NCBI GenBank assembly: GCA_004562915.1
Contig: SFQZ01000004.1
Coordinates: 1-64,000, forward strand
Length of the DNA stretch: 64,000 nucleotides
Source of the DNA: a bacterium
GTDB taxonomy: Bacteria; Bacillota_A; Clostridia; Lachnospirales; Lachnospiraceae
Direction of reading: 5' to 3'
Shown: positions 7,883 through 16,414 of the stretch, piece after piece
Numbering within the stretch: the first letter of the stretch is position 1
Layout of the letters: the number at the start of each line of letters is the position of its first letter
Position numbers and translations under genes: made by a program
The notes under the pieces: model-generated
Seen by the model: the letters and a program-made list of their open reading frames with translations, nothing else
Databases searched by the model: none
What the model was told of the DNA's origin: nothing

Positions 7883-9772
7883 TTACAACTTTTTTGGATA
7901 TTTTTCATACAATTCTTTTATTTTAGCGGAGGAAATATCCTGATTCTTTTTGCCCCTGAACTTAATCAACATAATATGTAACAAACGACTATGTGCCTCA
8001 ATTTCCAGTTCATTTCTGTCTGGAGGAAGAAGCAAATCAAGATTTTCTCGTATGAATCCCTTTATAAGCGGATTCATGCTATAATCATAGATACACCGGG
8101 CAAACACATTGAAAAAGTTTTCTGTTTTCAACCAATATCCGGATATTCTTTCCCGTAAGCGTTCTTTTCGACAGGAAGCTTTTATAAATGATTGAAGCAA
8201 ATAATATTCCCCTACTATATCCGGTTCCATTGGATAGATACAATTTTCATATTCTGCTTCTTGGTTAACTCCACAGATAAGCTTGGCATACGAATCATCA
8301 TCTAAATAATCAAGTTGCTGGCTTGCCTGTTTCAGTATATCCGGTATATTATCCATATCCAGGCCCTCAGTAGCTGTTGCATATAACACCAGACTCTGCA
8401 CCACAGTATATAGATTTGTATTGTCCCCACACAATTCTTTCCAATGTTTTTCCGTCCTTGCTATACAATGTTCCAAAATAGCATCTGTATTCCACTGATT
8501 TACATCATGACGATGTACATATGCTTCAACTAAAAGAAGAGCAAACAATGGACGCGGCGTACCTTCCAAAGTGTCTATTTGGGCTAATCGTTTCATAAGG
8601 AAATCTACTTCCTTATCTTCCAATGAACGATCGTGATTGTTTGCATATTGAATCATAATTTTCCGAATCGCATCATCACTCAATGGTCTAAGTTCACCCA
8701 TAGGACCAAAACAAGATGCGTGATACCAGATTCTTTTTAATTTCTCACGTTGTTCCCCATCGCCTAGTAACTCTCTGTTCCACAAAGGGAGAAGTTGCAT
8801 GGATTCGATTTGGACCGCTCTATCTCTTTCCACTAAAATCAGTCTGATTTTTTGTGGGAATGCGTTTTCACTCAGCGAAAGCAAATGGTTCAACCAATCA
8901 CCCAACTTATGAGCATGCAAACCAGCATAATCTACAATCAGAACAAGATTTTTGGGGTATGCATAATCATCAAATGACAATAACCGGTCAATTTGATATT
9001 TTCCAATATATTTCATTTCCCAGAAGCAGTCATCTTCATGCTGTTTCACAAACTCATAAACCAATTTACTTTTCCCACTTGCACCAGGAGCTACAATACT
9101 CATAAATAAAATCTTGCGTTGGTCTTCTAGAAAAGCATCAAGTGCGTTTATTTCTTCTTCTCTTCCCCAAAAGCCAATTTTTCGGTTCAAATAATGGAAC
9201 TCATTTTCACTCTCTTTCTTTGGACCTATGACACTGATCATTTCAATAAAGGGGGAAGATTCTCTTTGATGTTTTAGATCATCAAGATCTCTTTCCATAT
9301 TAGCTACTCTTTGCTCAGTTTTCTGATGGTTTTCATCAATGGCTGCATTCACATAGATTTTAGTGCTGTCATCAATACAATCGGATGCAATTGCTTCGAT
9401 AAATCCGAGTAGAGAATTTACATAGCATTTGATCCATTGCTGCTTTTTTTCATTATCTGCATTTCCAGCCTCATACGCATCATTATATAACTGCTCTCTT
9501 CTTCTCTCCCGTAATTCCAGATTATCCTCAAGCACACACTCTACAATACTCTGTTCCAATCTCTGTTCAACAAAAGCCTGTAATCCGCCAAAGTCTATTT
9601 CCTCATCCGTCCCAACGGATTCCAGTTGCTGTCGCATTCTTTCATCATAATCCGCAATAAATTGTTCCCGTTTCTTCTTGTCTTTTAGACCGGAAAGTTT
9701 ATTATATGGCTTATCTAAAAGCTTTCCATAAGCCCAACTTAAGCTGTTTGCCGCTAACCATCCTGTTATCAT
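7883..9772 (-). CDS. STAND/NACHT-like P-loop NTPase (629 aa)
   Basis: A large cytoplasmic protein with the architecture of signal-transduction ATPases. Residues 1-190 are helical and charged, ending in a likely coiled coil (about 150-170). GREEEINALDAFL at 203-215 is the segment that normally precedes the STAND P-loop. APGASGKSK at 228-236 is a Walker A, NLVLIVDYAG at 275-284 a Walker B, and RLILVERD at 310-317 a sensor-like strand. Residues 330-629 are helical, suggesting a winged-helix plus helical-repeat sensor region. No nuclease, TIR or membrane effector is recognisable. The start at 9772 has GGAGGTG at good spacing. Proteins of this class serve in antiphage defence or regulation; its place inside an EPS locus, with a small downstream partner, fits a defence cargo but does not prove it. 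Confidence 0.75.
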   Translation of the reverse strand: MITGWLAANSLSWAYGKLLDKPYNKLSGLKDKKKREQFIADYDERMRQQLESVGTDEEIDFGGLQAFVEQRLEQSIVECVLEDNLELRERRREQLYNDAYEAGNADNEKKQQWIKCYVNSLLGFIEAIASDCIDDSTKIYVNAAIDENHQKTEQRVANMERDLDDLKHQRESSPFIEMISVIGPKKESENEFHYLNRKIGFWGREEEINALDAFLEDQRKILFMSIVAPGASGKSKLVYEFVKQHEDDCFWEMKYIGKYQIDRLLSFDDYAYPKNLVLIVDYAGLHAHKLGDWLNHLLSLSENAFPQKIRLILVERDRAVQIESMQLLPLWNRELLGDGEQREKLKRIWYHASCFGPMGELRPLSDDAIRKIMIQYANNHDRSLEDKEVDFLMKRLAQIDTLEGTPRPLFALLLVEAYVHRHDVNQWNTDAILEHCIARTEKHWKELCGDNTNLYTVVQSLVLYATATEGLDMDNIPDILKQASQQLDYLDDDSYAKLICGVNQEAEYENCIYPMEPDIVGEYYLLQSFIKASCRKERLRERISGYWLKTENFFNVFARCIYDYSMNPLIKGFIRENLDLLLPPDRNELEIEAHSRLLHIMLIKFRGKKNQDISSAKIKELYEKYPKKL

Positions 9773-9843
9773 TCGAACACCTCCAAAACAACAAAAGCCG
9801 CTGATACGCTGATCTTCTTTTCAGCGCAACCAACGACTATATA

Positions 9844-10977
9844 TTATATTTGTTCCAGCTTCAGAGCCTCCAGTGTCTCCTGCACCACAATTTCCTTCCG
9901 GAATTCTTTTTTCATCTTTTCCCGTCCGGCTCTTCCCATCAGCGCCCGTTTTCCCAGATCAAGCGTCATGAACTTTTTCATGGCCTGGTACAGACTTTCC
10001 CGATCTCTTGGTTTTACCAGATAACCATTCTTCCCTTTGTCTACGGCTTCCCGGCACCCCGGTATATTGCTGGTGATGACAGGTCTTCCCATGGCTCCGG
10101 CTTCTAAGAGCACATTGCTCATACCCTCATGATAGCTGGGAAGGACTACACAGTCTGCTTTCGTATAGAAAGGTCTGGGATCCTGATGAAAACCATAGAA
10201 CTTTACGATGCCCTCCTGTTCCAGCTTCTCTACTATGTCCCGATACTCTTCTTCAAAAAATCCTACCAGATCCAGGATAAAATTTTTATTTTCTTTATGT
10301 AAGCGGCGAACGGCATAAAACAACTCATCGATGCCTTTCTCCTTCATGATCCTTCCCAGATACAGGAAATGGAACTTTTCATTCTCCGGGTATGGCTGAA
10401 GACTGTAGTAAGAAAGATTGATCCCGGCTCCCCGCAGAATCTTCTGTTTTTCGATCGGGAAAATATTTCTTTTCTGAAATTCTCTCGCATTGATTTCATT
10501 TTCAAAGAACACCGTCCGGACTTTACGGAAAGCCCACTTATATAAAAACGTCACCATGCGTGCAAGCACCTTATTTTGAAAGGCACTGCCCAGACCCTGT
10601 ACATTGGCACAGAAAGGGATACCCATTCTTCCGCAGAGCCACCCGGCATATACATTTGGTTTGATGGAATATGTAATCACAAGATCCGGCTGTTCCTTCT
10701 TTAATATAGAGCGATACTGACGGATCAAATTCATATCCGTGATGGGATTCATCCCTCTTCGTTCCATGTCTGTCTTGATGCAGCGCAGACCCATGTTCTG
10801 AAAGTCTGTTTCATGACCCACAAAAGGCATACTGAGGACCACTTCATAATCTTTCATCAGTTCCGTGATCAGTTCTCTGCGGAACTGCCACAGCATATAA
10901 GAATGATTGGTGATAATCAATATTTTCTTTTTTGTTCTTTTTTGATCTCCCGTTCTTCCCTTGGCTATGCCATTCAT
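9844..10977 (-). CDS. Family 4 glycosyltransferase (377 aa)
   Basis: A GT-B glycosyltransferase of the group often annotated as CapM/PglA-like. The N-terminal half has KKILIITNHSYMLWQFRREL and SIKPNVYAGWLCGRMGIPFCANVQGLGSAF, both typical of that group. The C-terminal half has YLGRIMKEKGIDEL and PSYHEGMSNVLLEAGAMGRPVITS with the EX7E motif. I start at the ATG at 10977: GGGGGAAG lies about eight bases upstream and just follows the stop of the CapD-like gene (14-base gap). The longer frame to 11025 would overlap that gene and adds a non-conserved tail. The gene probably adds the first or second sugar of the repeat unit, since it is paired with a UDP-sugar dehydratase. Confidence 0.85.
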   Translation of the reverse strand: MNGIAKGRTGDQKRTKKKILIITNHSYMLWQFRRELITELMKDYEVVLSMPFVGHETDFQNMGLRCIKTDMERRGMNPITDMNLIRQYRSILKKEQPDLVITYSIKPNVYAGWLCGRMGIPFCANVQGLGSAFQNKVLARMVTFLYKWAFRKVRTVFFENEINAREFQKRNIFPIEKQKILRGAGINLSYYSLQPYPENEKFHFLYLGRIMKEKGIDELFYAVRRLHKENKNFILDLVGFFEEEYRDIVEKLEQEGIVKFYGFHQDPRPFYTKADCVVLPSYHEGMSNVLLEAGAMGRPVITSNIPGCREAVDKGKNGYLVKPRDRESLYQAMKKFMTLDLGKRALMGRAGREKMKKEFRKEIVVQETLEALKLEQI

Positions 10978-10991
10978 TTTATTACTTCCCC

Positions 10992-12920
10992 CTAAATTGC
11001 GGCTTTCACGTTCTTTTTTGGACAATTTTCATCTTGATCTGCCTCATGATATTCAGGTACAAGTTCTTTTACTAACTGACGAATATTATCACTCTCATTA
11101 TACGCAGCCTCATATAATGTTTTCATTTTGTTTTTTAATCTTTCTATGTCTACCGGATTCTGCTGGCAGACAAATATCTTTTCATTCTGTGTCCCTACCA
11201 GATTTGCTTCATTGATCAGAAGCTCTTCATACAGCTTTTCTCCCGGACGCAGACCTACAAATCGAATTTCGATATCATCCTCACGAAGTCCGGAAAGCCG
11301 GATCATATTTTTGGCAAGATCCAGTATCTTTACCGGTTCTCCCATATCCAGAATAAAGATCTCTCCTCCTTTTGCCAGTGCTCCTGCCTGAAGTACCAGA
11401 CTGACAGCCTCCGGAATCGTCATGAAATACCGGATGATATCCGGATGTGTGACTGTGACAGGACCACCCTCTGCAATCTGCTTTTTGAAAAGAGGGATCA
11501 CACTTCCATTGCTTCCCAGTACATTTCCAAACCGGACAGCAGCAAACTCCGTCTGAGATTTCTGTGAAAATTCCTGAATGACCATCTCACAGATTCGTTT
11601 GGATGCACCCATGATATTCGTAGGACGCACCGCCTTGTCTGTAGAGATCAGAATCATTTTCTTCACATGAAAAATATCAGCTTCCCTTGCAACATGGAAC
11701 GTACCGATGACATTATTTTTGATTGCCTCATTGGGGCTTGTCTCCATCAAAGGTACGTGTTTGTGCGCTGCCGCATGAAATACCAGATCCGGACGATATT
11801 TGTCAAAGATCCAGTGAAGACGCTTGGAATTTCTCACAGAAGCAATCAATACTACCAGATTCAGCTCAGGAAACTTCTTCTGTAATTCCATCTGAAGCTC
11901 ATAAGCATTATTTTCATAGATATCTACAATCACCAGCTGTTTCGGATGGTTGGCAGCTACCTGTCTGCAGATCTCACTTCCGATGGAGCCTCCTCCTCCG
12001 GTAACGAGCACTACCTGATTCTTTACATAAGCCATCACTGATTCCATCTCGAGCTGAATCGGTTCTCTTCCCAACAGATCATCGATCTCAACTTCACGAA
12101 GCATCGATACATTCACTTCGTCGTTTACCATCTGATACATGCCGGGAAGCGTCCTCAGATTACAATCTGTCTGATTACAGATTTCAAGGATTTTCCTTCT
12201 CTCCTTCGTTGACAACGTAGGAATCGCGATTACGATCTCCTGAATGTCATATTTTTCTGCACACTCTATGATATGGTCCCGATTGCCCACGATCGGTACA
12301 CCATGAAGATAGGTACCCGTTTTATTCTGATCATCATCTATGATACATCTTACATCTCTGTTCAGATGTTTGCTTTCCAGCATCTCGCGTACGATCATAT
12401 AGCCGGCTCTGCCTGCCCCAAATACCATGGTCCGTACCGGATCACTCTCATGCCTGCGTATTTTTTCCTGATACCAGTCTCTTAAAATCCTGTAAGCAAA
12501 TCTGCTGGCAGTAATAAAGATAGCGAGAATAGTCACATAGAGAAACGGATAGCTTCGAGGCATCTCCAGTCCTGCCACATGCATCCCTACGGTCTGAATC
12601 AGGGTTGTCACAACACAGGCGATCAAAATATTTAAAAGTTCAGTAAGGCTGGCAAAACGCCACAGACTGCTGTACAGCTTGGCAAGCCAGAAACAAAATA
12701 TTGTTACTGCCAGATTCCACGGATAGTATGTAACCAGGGATTCCCAGAATCTGGGATCAACTGCGCGAAAACTAAAATCAAAGCGTACCAGCAATGCCAA
12801 TACGGAGCATATACTGATCAGCAGCAAATCAGCAAATAAAAAAACCAGTCCACGCATGAAACTTTCTTTGCTTCTACGAAAATGTATATTCTCTTTATTT
12901 CTGAAATTAAAACGGATCAT
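10992..12920 (-). CDS. Membrane UDP-sugar 4,6-dehydratase/epimerase, CapD/PglF family (642 aa)
   Basis: A polysaccharide-biosynthesis nucleotide-sugar dehydratase with four N-terminal membrane helices (about residues 22-145), a CoA-binding-like Rossmann domain with FGAGRAG at 168-173, and a C-terminal short-chain dehydrogenase domain with TGGGGSIGS at 307-315. The catalytic region STDKAVRPTNIMGASK at 426-441 has Met in place of the usual Tyr of YxxxK, the normal state for the PglF/CapD family of 4,6-dehydratases. The length matches the family. The known reaction for this group is conversion of UDP-GlcNAc to the 4-keto-6-deoxy sugar, feeding a diacetamido-sugar or N-acetylfucosamine-type unit. 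It is the first gene of the EPS locus here, with a promoter upstream. Confidence 0.9.
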   Translation of the reverse strand: MIRFNFRNKENIHFRRSKESFMRGLVFLFADLLLISICSVLALLVRFDFSFRAVDPRFWESLVTYYPWNLAVTIFCFWLAKLYSSLWRFASLTELLNILIACVVTTLIQTVGMHVAGLEMPRSYPFLYVTILAIFITASRFAYRILRDWYQEKIRRHESDPVRTMVFGAGRAGYMIVREMLESKHLNRDVRCIIDDDQNKTGTYLHGVPIVGNRDHIIECAEKYDIQEIVIAIPTLSTKERRKILEICNQTDCNLRTLPGMYQMVNDEVNVSMLREVEIDDLLGREPIQLEMESVMAYVKNQVVLVTGGGGSIGSEICRQVAANHPKQLVIVDIYENNAYELQMELQKKFPELNLVVLIASVRNSKRLHWIFDKYRPDLVFHAAAHKHVPLMETSPNEAIKNNVIGTFHVAREADIFHVKKMILISTDKAVRPTNIMGASKRICEMVIQEFSQKSQTEFAAVRFGNVLGSNGSVIPLFKKQIAEGGPVTVTHPDIIRYFMTIPEAVSLVLQAGALAKGGEIFILDMGEPVKILDLAKNMIRLSGLREDDIEIRFVGLRPGEKLYEELLINEANLVGTQNEKIFVCQQNPVDIERLKNKMKTLYEAAYNESDNIRQLVKELVPEYHEADQDENCPKKNVKAAI

Positions 12921-12969
12921 ACTCTTTCCTCTCTACACGTAGACAGAATGATAGCACACTACATCTTAT

Positions 12970-12996
12970 GTTATAGCAATTATCTGAAAAAGTCAA
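12970..12996 (-). promoter_or_regulatory. Possible promoter of the EPS locus
   Basis: On the minus strand TTGACT (12996-12991) and TATAAC (12975-12970) are separated by 15 bases; shifting one base gives CTTGAC with 16. The spacing is short, so the assignment is moderate. It lies about 50 bases upstream of the CapD-like start. Confidence 0.45.
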
Positions 12997-13099
12997 GGAA
13001 CCTATTTTCTTCTTTTCCCTGTAAGTACAAAATCGAAATGCATATTTTGACAGCGATTTCCTCTTATTACTTTCCCTGTTAAAGCATTTGCACAAACAT

Positions 13100-13164
13100 A
13101 AAATACCATTAAATACATGTTGCAAAGGAAATTTCGCCTTTTTTCATGTATTTAATGGTATTTT
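13100..13164. terminator. Long AT-rich palindrome after tpiA, probable terminator
   Basis: Two perfect 20-base arms (13100-13119 and 13145-13164, core AAATACCATTAAATACATG) enclose a 25-base loop, which itself contains a small AAGG/CCTT hairpin. It begins about 25 bases after the tpiA stop, in the position expected for the terminator of the gap-pgk-tpiA unit, and each arm ends in A/T runs. It is unusually long and AT-rich for an intrinsic terminator, so a small palindromic repeat element is an alternative. Confidence 0.6.
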
Positions 13165-13189
13165 TCTATGACTTATTTATAAAAAATAA

Positions 13190-13939
13190 TTATTTGTAGT
13201 TTACGATCTGACCGAATTCTTCTTTAAGAGAAGCTCCTCCAACCAGTCCGCCGTCGATGTCTGCCTGAGCAAACAGATCAGCTGCTGTCTTGGAGTTTAC
13301 AGATCCGCCGTACTGGATGCGGATAGCTGCTGCTGTAGCATCATCATAGATCTCAGCGATGCACTCACGGATCTTGCCGCATACTTCCTGAGCCTGCTCA
13401 GTTGTAGCAGTTTTTCCGGTTCCGATTGCCCAGATTGGCTCGTAAGCGATAACTGCTTCTTTTGCCTGATCTGCTGTCAGTCCCTGGAATCCGATCTTAA
13501 CCTGCTGACGGATGAAATCCATCGTTACGCCCTGCTCTCTCTGTTCCAGAGATTCGCCGCAGCACATGATCGGGGTCAGGCCATGTTCAAAAGCTTTATG
13601 CATTTTTTTATTGATATCTGCATCTGTCTCACCAAAATATCCTCTTCTCTCAGAATGTCCAAGGATTACATACTTAACGCCTGCATCTACCAGCATGTTC
13701 GGAGATATCTCGCCTGTGTAAGCACCTTTCTCCTCAAAATACATATTTTCAGCACCAACCTGAATGTTGGAGTCTTTTGCAGCTTCAACAACCGGTACGA
13801 TATCGATCGCCGGTACACAGAATACTACGTCCACTTCGTCATTTTTTACCAGTGGTTTTAAAGTTTCAACCAGTTTTACTGCCTCACTAGGAGTCATGTT
13901 CATCTTCCAGTTACCAGCAATAATTTTCTTTCTTGCCAT
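13190..13939 (-). CDS. tpiA: Triosephosphate isomerase (249 aa)
   Basis: Interconverts dihydroxyacetone phosphate and glyceraldehyde 3-phosphate in glycolysis. The TIM-barrel protein begins ARKKIIAGNWKMN with Lys12, has catalytic His95 in VILGHSERRGYF and catalytic Glu167 in AYEPIWAIGTGK, followed by the phosphate-gripper loop; GGSV near the C-terminus completes the phosphate site. I use the ATG at 13939 with GAGGAT upstream; seven extra residues from an upstream start at 13960 are not conserved and would overlap the ribosome binding site region. Length is exactly that of the family. It is the last gene of the gap-pgk-tpiA group, 26 bases after pgk. Confidence 0.98.
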   Translation of the reverse strand: MARKKIIAGNWKMNMTPSEAVKLVETLKPLVKNDEVDVVFCVPAIDIVPVVEAAKDSNIQVGAENMYFEEKGAYTGEISPNMLVDAGVKYVILGHSERRGYFGETDADINKKMHKAFEHGLTPIMCCGESLEQREQGVTMDFIRQQVKIGFQGLTADQAKEAVIAYEPIWAIGTGKTATTEQAQEVCGKIRECIAEIYDDATAAAIRIQYGGSVNSKTAADLFAQADIDGGLVGGASLKEEFGQIVNYK

Positions 13940-13965
13940 ACTTTTATCCTCTTTTCCCAAGAAAT

Positions 13966-15159
13966 TTATTTGTCGTTCGCTGCTGCTACACCCGGCAGTT
14001 CCTTGCCTTCCAGGAATTCCAGAGAAGCGCCGCCACCTGTAGAGATATGAGTCATCTTGTCACCATATCCAAGGATGTTAACTGCTGCTGCGGAGTCTCC
14101 TCCACCGATGATTGTGGTGGCATCTGTTTCAGCCAGAGCTGCTGCTACAGTCTCTGTACCATGAGCAAAATTCGGCATCTCGAAGCATCCCATCGGTCCG
14201 TTCCATACAACAGTCTTAGCATCTTTCACAGCATCTGCAAAGAGTTTTTCTGTTTCCGGTCCGATATCAAGACCTTCCCATCCTTCCGGGATCTCTCCGG
14301 TCGGAACGATCTGGATATTGCAGTCATTGGAGAAATCATCACCGATTCTGTTATCGATCGGAAGAAGCAGTTTTACGCCTTTATCTTCTGCTTTTTTCTT
14401 CATATCCAGAGCATACTGCAGATAATCATCTTCACACAGAGAATTTCCGATTGTACCGCCCTCAGCTTTTGCAAAAGTATAAGCCATTCCACCGCCGATA
14501 ATCAGAGTATCTACTTTATCAAGCAGGTTATTGATTACGGAAATCTTGCTGGATACTTTTGCTCCGCCCAGGATTGCTACGAATGGTCTTTCCGGATTAT
14601 TTACTGCATTGCCAAGGAAATCGATTTCTTTCTGCATCAGATATCCCACTACTGCAGTATCAACGTATTTTGTAACACCTACGTTGGAGCAGTGTGCACG
14701 ATGTGCAGTTCCGAATGCATCGTTAACAAATACATCACACAGAGAAGCCAGCTCTTTGGAGAATGCTTCGCCGTTCTTGGTTTCTTCTGCACGATAACGG
14801 GTATTTTCCAGAAGGATCACATCGCCGTCTTCCATAGCTTCCACTGCAGCTTTTGCATTTGGTCCTACAACTTCCGGATCAGCAGCAAATTTTACTTCCT
14901 GTCCAAGAAGTTCAGAAAGACGTACAGCTACCGGTGCCAGAGACAGTTCCGGTTTTGGTTCTCCCTTCGGTTTTCCCAGATGAGAGCAAAGAATAACTTT
15001 TCCTCCATCTGCAATCAGTTTTTTGATTGTTGGCAGAGCTGCTACCAGACGGTTCTCGTCTGTAATCTTGCCATCCTGAAGCGGTACGTTGAAATCACAG
15101 CGTACCAGTACTTTTTTTCCTTTTACGTTGATATCATCAACAGATTTTTTGTTCAGCAT
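13966..15159 (-). CDS. pgk: Phosphoglycerate kinase (397 aa)
   Basis: Catalyses ATP formation from 1,3-bisphosphoglycerate. The N-terminal domain has KKVLVRCDFNVPLQDGKI (substrate-binding Arg/Asp/Asn) and SHLGKPKGEP; the C-terminal domain has the nucleotide-binding GGAKVSSKI and the hinge/ATP segment WNGPMGCFEMPNFAHGT followed by GGGDSAAAV. Length is normal. The start ATG is preceded by AAAGGAGGAG. The gene follows gap after a 100-base intergenic region holding an intrinsic terminator, so pgk and tpiA are probably expressed at a different level from gap, by partial read-through. No second promoter is obvious. Confidence 0.98.
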   Translation of the reverse strand: MLNKKSVDDINVKGKKVLVRCDFNVPLQDGKITDENRLVAALPTIKKLIADGGKVILCSHLGKPKGEPKPELSLAPVAVRLSELLGQEVKFAADPEVVGPNAKAAVEAMEDGDVILLENTRYRAEETKNGEAFSKELASLCDVFVNDAFGTAHRAHCSNVGVTKYVDTAVVGYLMQKEIDFLGNAVNNPERPFVAILGGAKVSSKISVINNLLDKVDTLIIGGGMAYTFAKAEGGTIGNSLCEDDYLQYALDMKKKAEDKGVKLLLPIDNRIGDDFSNDCNIQIVPTGEIPEGWEGLDIGPETEKLFADAVKDAKTVVWNGPMGCFEMPNFAHGTETVAAALAETDATTIIGGGDSAAAVNILGYGDKMTHISTGGGASLEFLEGKELPGVAAANDK

Positions 15160-15182
15160 TGGGGAACTCCTCCTTTTAAATT

Positions 15183-15214
15183 ATAAAAAGAAGTCCGGTC
15201 CATACAGACCGGAC
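15183..15214 (-). terminator. Intrinsic terminator between gap and pgk
   Basis: On the minus strand a GC-rich stem GTCCGGTC/GACCGGAC (15214-15207 with 15200-15193) with a six-base loop is followed directly by TTCTTTTT. This is a standard intrinsic terminator inside the gap-pgk intergenic region, so it would attenuate rather than end the glycolytic transcript. Confidence 0.85.
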
Positions 15215-15258
15215 CCTTGATGAGCCTATTTCGCTTAAACTTCTTTGTTTTCCAAAAA

Positions 15259-16278
15259 TTAAGCGTTCAGTAATTTACCGAAATGTTTGATTGTTCTTAC
15301 CATCTGGCTTGTGTAAGAATTCTCGTTGTCATACCATGAAACAACCTGAACTTCTGTTGTTCCGTTTTCCAGAGGCAGTACCATTGTCTGTGTTGCATCG
15401 AACAGAGAACCGAATCTCATTCCTACGATATCGCTGGATACGATTTCGTCTTCGTTGTAACCGAAGGATTCGTTGGAAGCTGCTTTCATAGCTGCGTTGA
15501 TCTGATCTTTTGTAACATTTCCTTCAACAACTGCTGTCAGGATAGTGGTGGAACCTGTTGGGGTTGGAACACGCTGTGCGGATCCGATCAGTTTGCCGTT
15601 CAGTTCCGGAATAACCAGACCGATAGCTTTTGCAGCACCTGTGCTGTTTGGAACGATGTTAACTGCAGCTGCACGGGATCTTCTCAGATCGCCTTTTCTC
15701 TGCGGTCCGTCCAGAGTCATCTGATCACCTGTGTATGCATGGATTGTACACATGATACCGGATTTGATCGGAGCCAGGTCGTTCAGAGCTTTTGCCATAG
15801 GAGCAAGGCAGTTTGTTGTACAGGATGCAGCAGAAATAACTGTATCTTCATTTGTCAGAGTGTCATGGTTTACGTTGTAAACGATAGTTTTCAGATCGTT
15901 TCCAGCCGGAGCGGAAATGATAACATGTTTAGCACCAGCATCGATATGAGCCTGTGCTTTTGCTTTGGATGTATAGAATCCTGTACACTCCAGAACTACA
16001 TCTACACCGATTTCTCCCCAGGGAAGTTCAGCTGCGTTTGCCTTTGCGTAGATTTTAATTTCTTTTCCGTCAACAGTGATAGAATCTTCACCAGCTGTTA
16101 CAGTATCAGCCAGAGCATATCTTCCCTGTGTGGAATCGTATTTCAGTAAGTGAGCCAGCATTTTCGGGGATGTCAGGTCGTTGATTGCAACGATTTCAAA
16201 TCCTTCTGCTCCAAACATCTGTCTGAATGCAAGACGTCCAATACGTCCAAAACCATTGATTGCTACTTTTACTGCCAT
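15259..16278 (-). CDS. gap: Glyceraldehyde-3-phosphate dehydrogenase (339 aa)
   Basis: NAD-dependent oxidation and phosphorylation of glyceraldehyde 3-phosphate in glycolysis. The N-terminal Rossmann motif VKVAINGFGRIGR is at residues 3-15, the catalytic Cys153 in SAASCTTNCLAP, the catalytic His in the helix after STGAAKAIG-type phosphate-site residues, and the C-terminal WYDNENSYTSQMV is present. The ATG at 16278 is chosen because family members begin at this Met and AGGAGG lies ten bases upstream; the ATG three codons earlier (16287) sits only two bases from that AGGAGG. A promoter precedes the gene and a terminator follows it. Confidence 0.98.
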   Translation of the reverse strand: MAVKVAINGFGRIGRLAFRQMFGAEGFEIVAINDLTSPKMLAHLLKYDSTQGRYALADTVTAGEDSITVDGKEIKIYAKANAAELPWGEIGVDVVLECTGFYTSKAKAQAHIDAGAKHVIISAPAGNDLKTIVYNVNHDTLTNEDTVISAASCTTNCLAPMAKALNDLAPIKSGIMCTIHAYTGDQMTLDGPQRKGDLRRSRAAAVNIVPNSTGAAKAIGLVIPELNGKLIGSAQRVPTPTGSTTILTAVVEGNVTKDQINAAMKAASNESFGYNEDEIVSSDIVGMRFGSLFDATQTMVLPLENGTTEVQVVSWYDNENSYTSQMVRTIKHFGKLLNA

Positions 16279-16354
16279 GATTTTCATTCCTCCTAAAAAG
16301 TAAATAAAATTTGTGAGTTCCTTAGATTGTTAAAGAAACATCAACCTATTAGTT

Positions 16355-16383
16355 ATTTTACCTAATTTGTCCAGAAAATTCAA
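16355..16383 (-). promoter_or_regulatory. gap promoter
   Basis: On the minus strand TTGAAT (16383-16378), 17 bases, TAAAAT (16360-16355). Both hexamers and the spacing are close to the housekeeping sigma consensus. It lies about 75 bases upstream of the gap start and just after the stop of the PHP phosphatase gene. Confidence 0.75.
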
Positions 16384-16414
16384 GCCTATTTTGAAAAAAC
16401 GATAAAAGAATCTA

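Noticed and set aside
9772..9844. Hairpin with repeated ATCAGCG between the GT4 gene and the STAND NTPase as a firm terminator
   Set aside because: Several alternative pairings of GCGCTGA exist and the T-rich tail is interrupted, so it is too ambiguous to list.
13933..15186. Long plus-strand frame (417 codons) over pgk
   Set aside because: It is antisense to a perfectly conserved pgk, has low-complexity Cys/Phe/Ile/Ser-rich content and no ribosome binding site; a codon-bias shadow.
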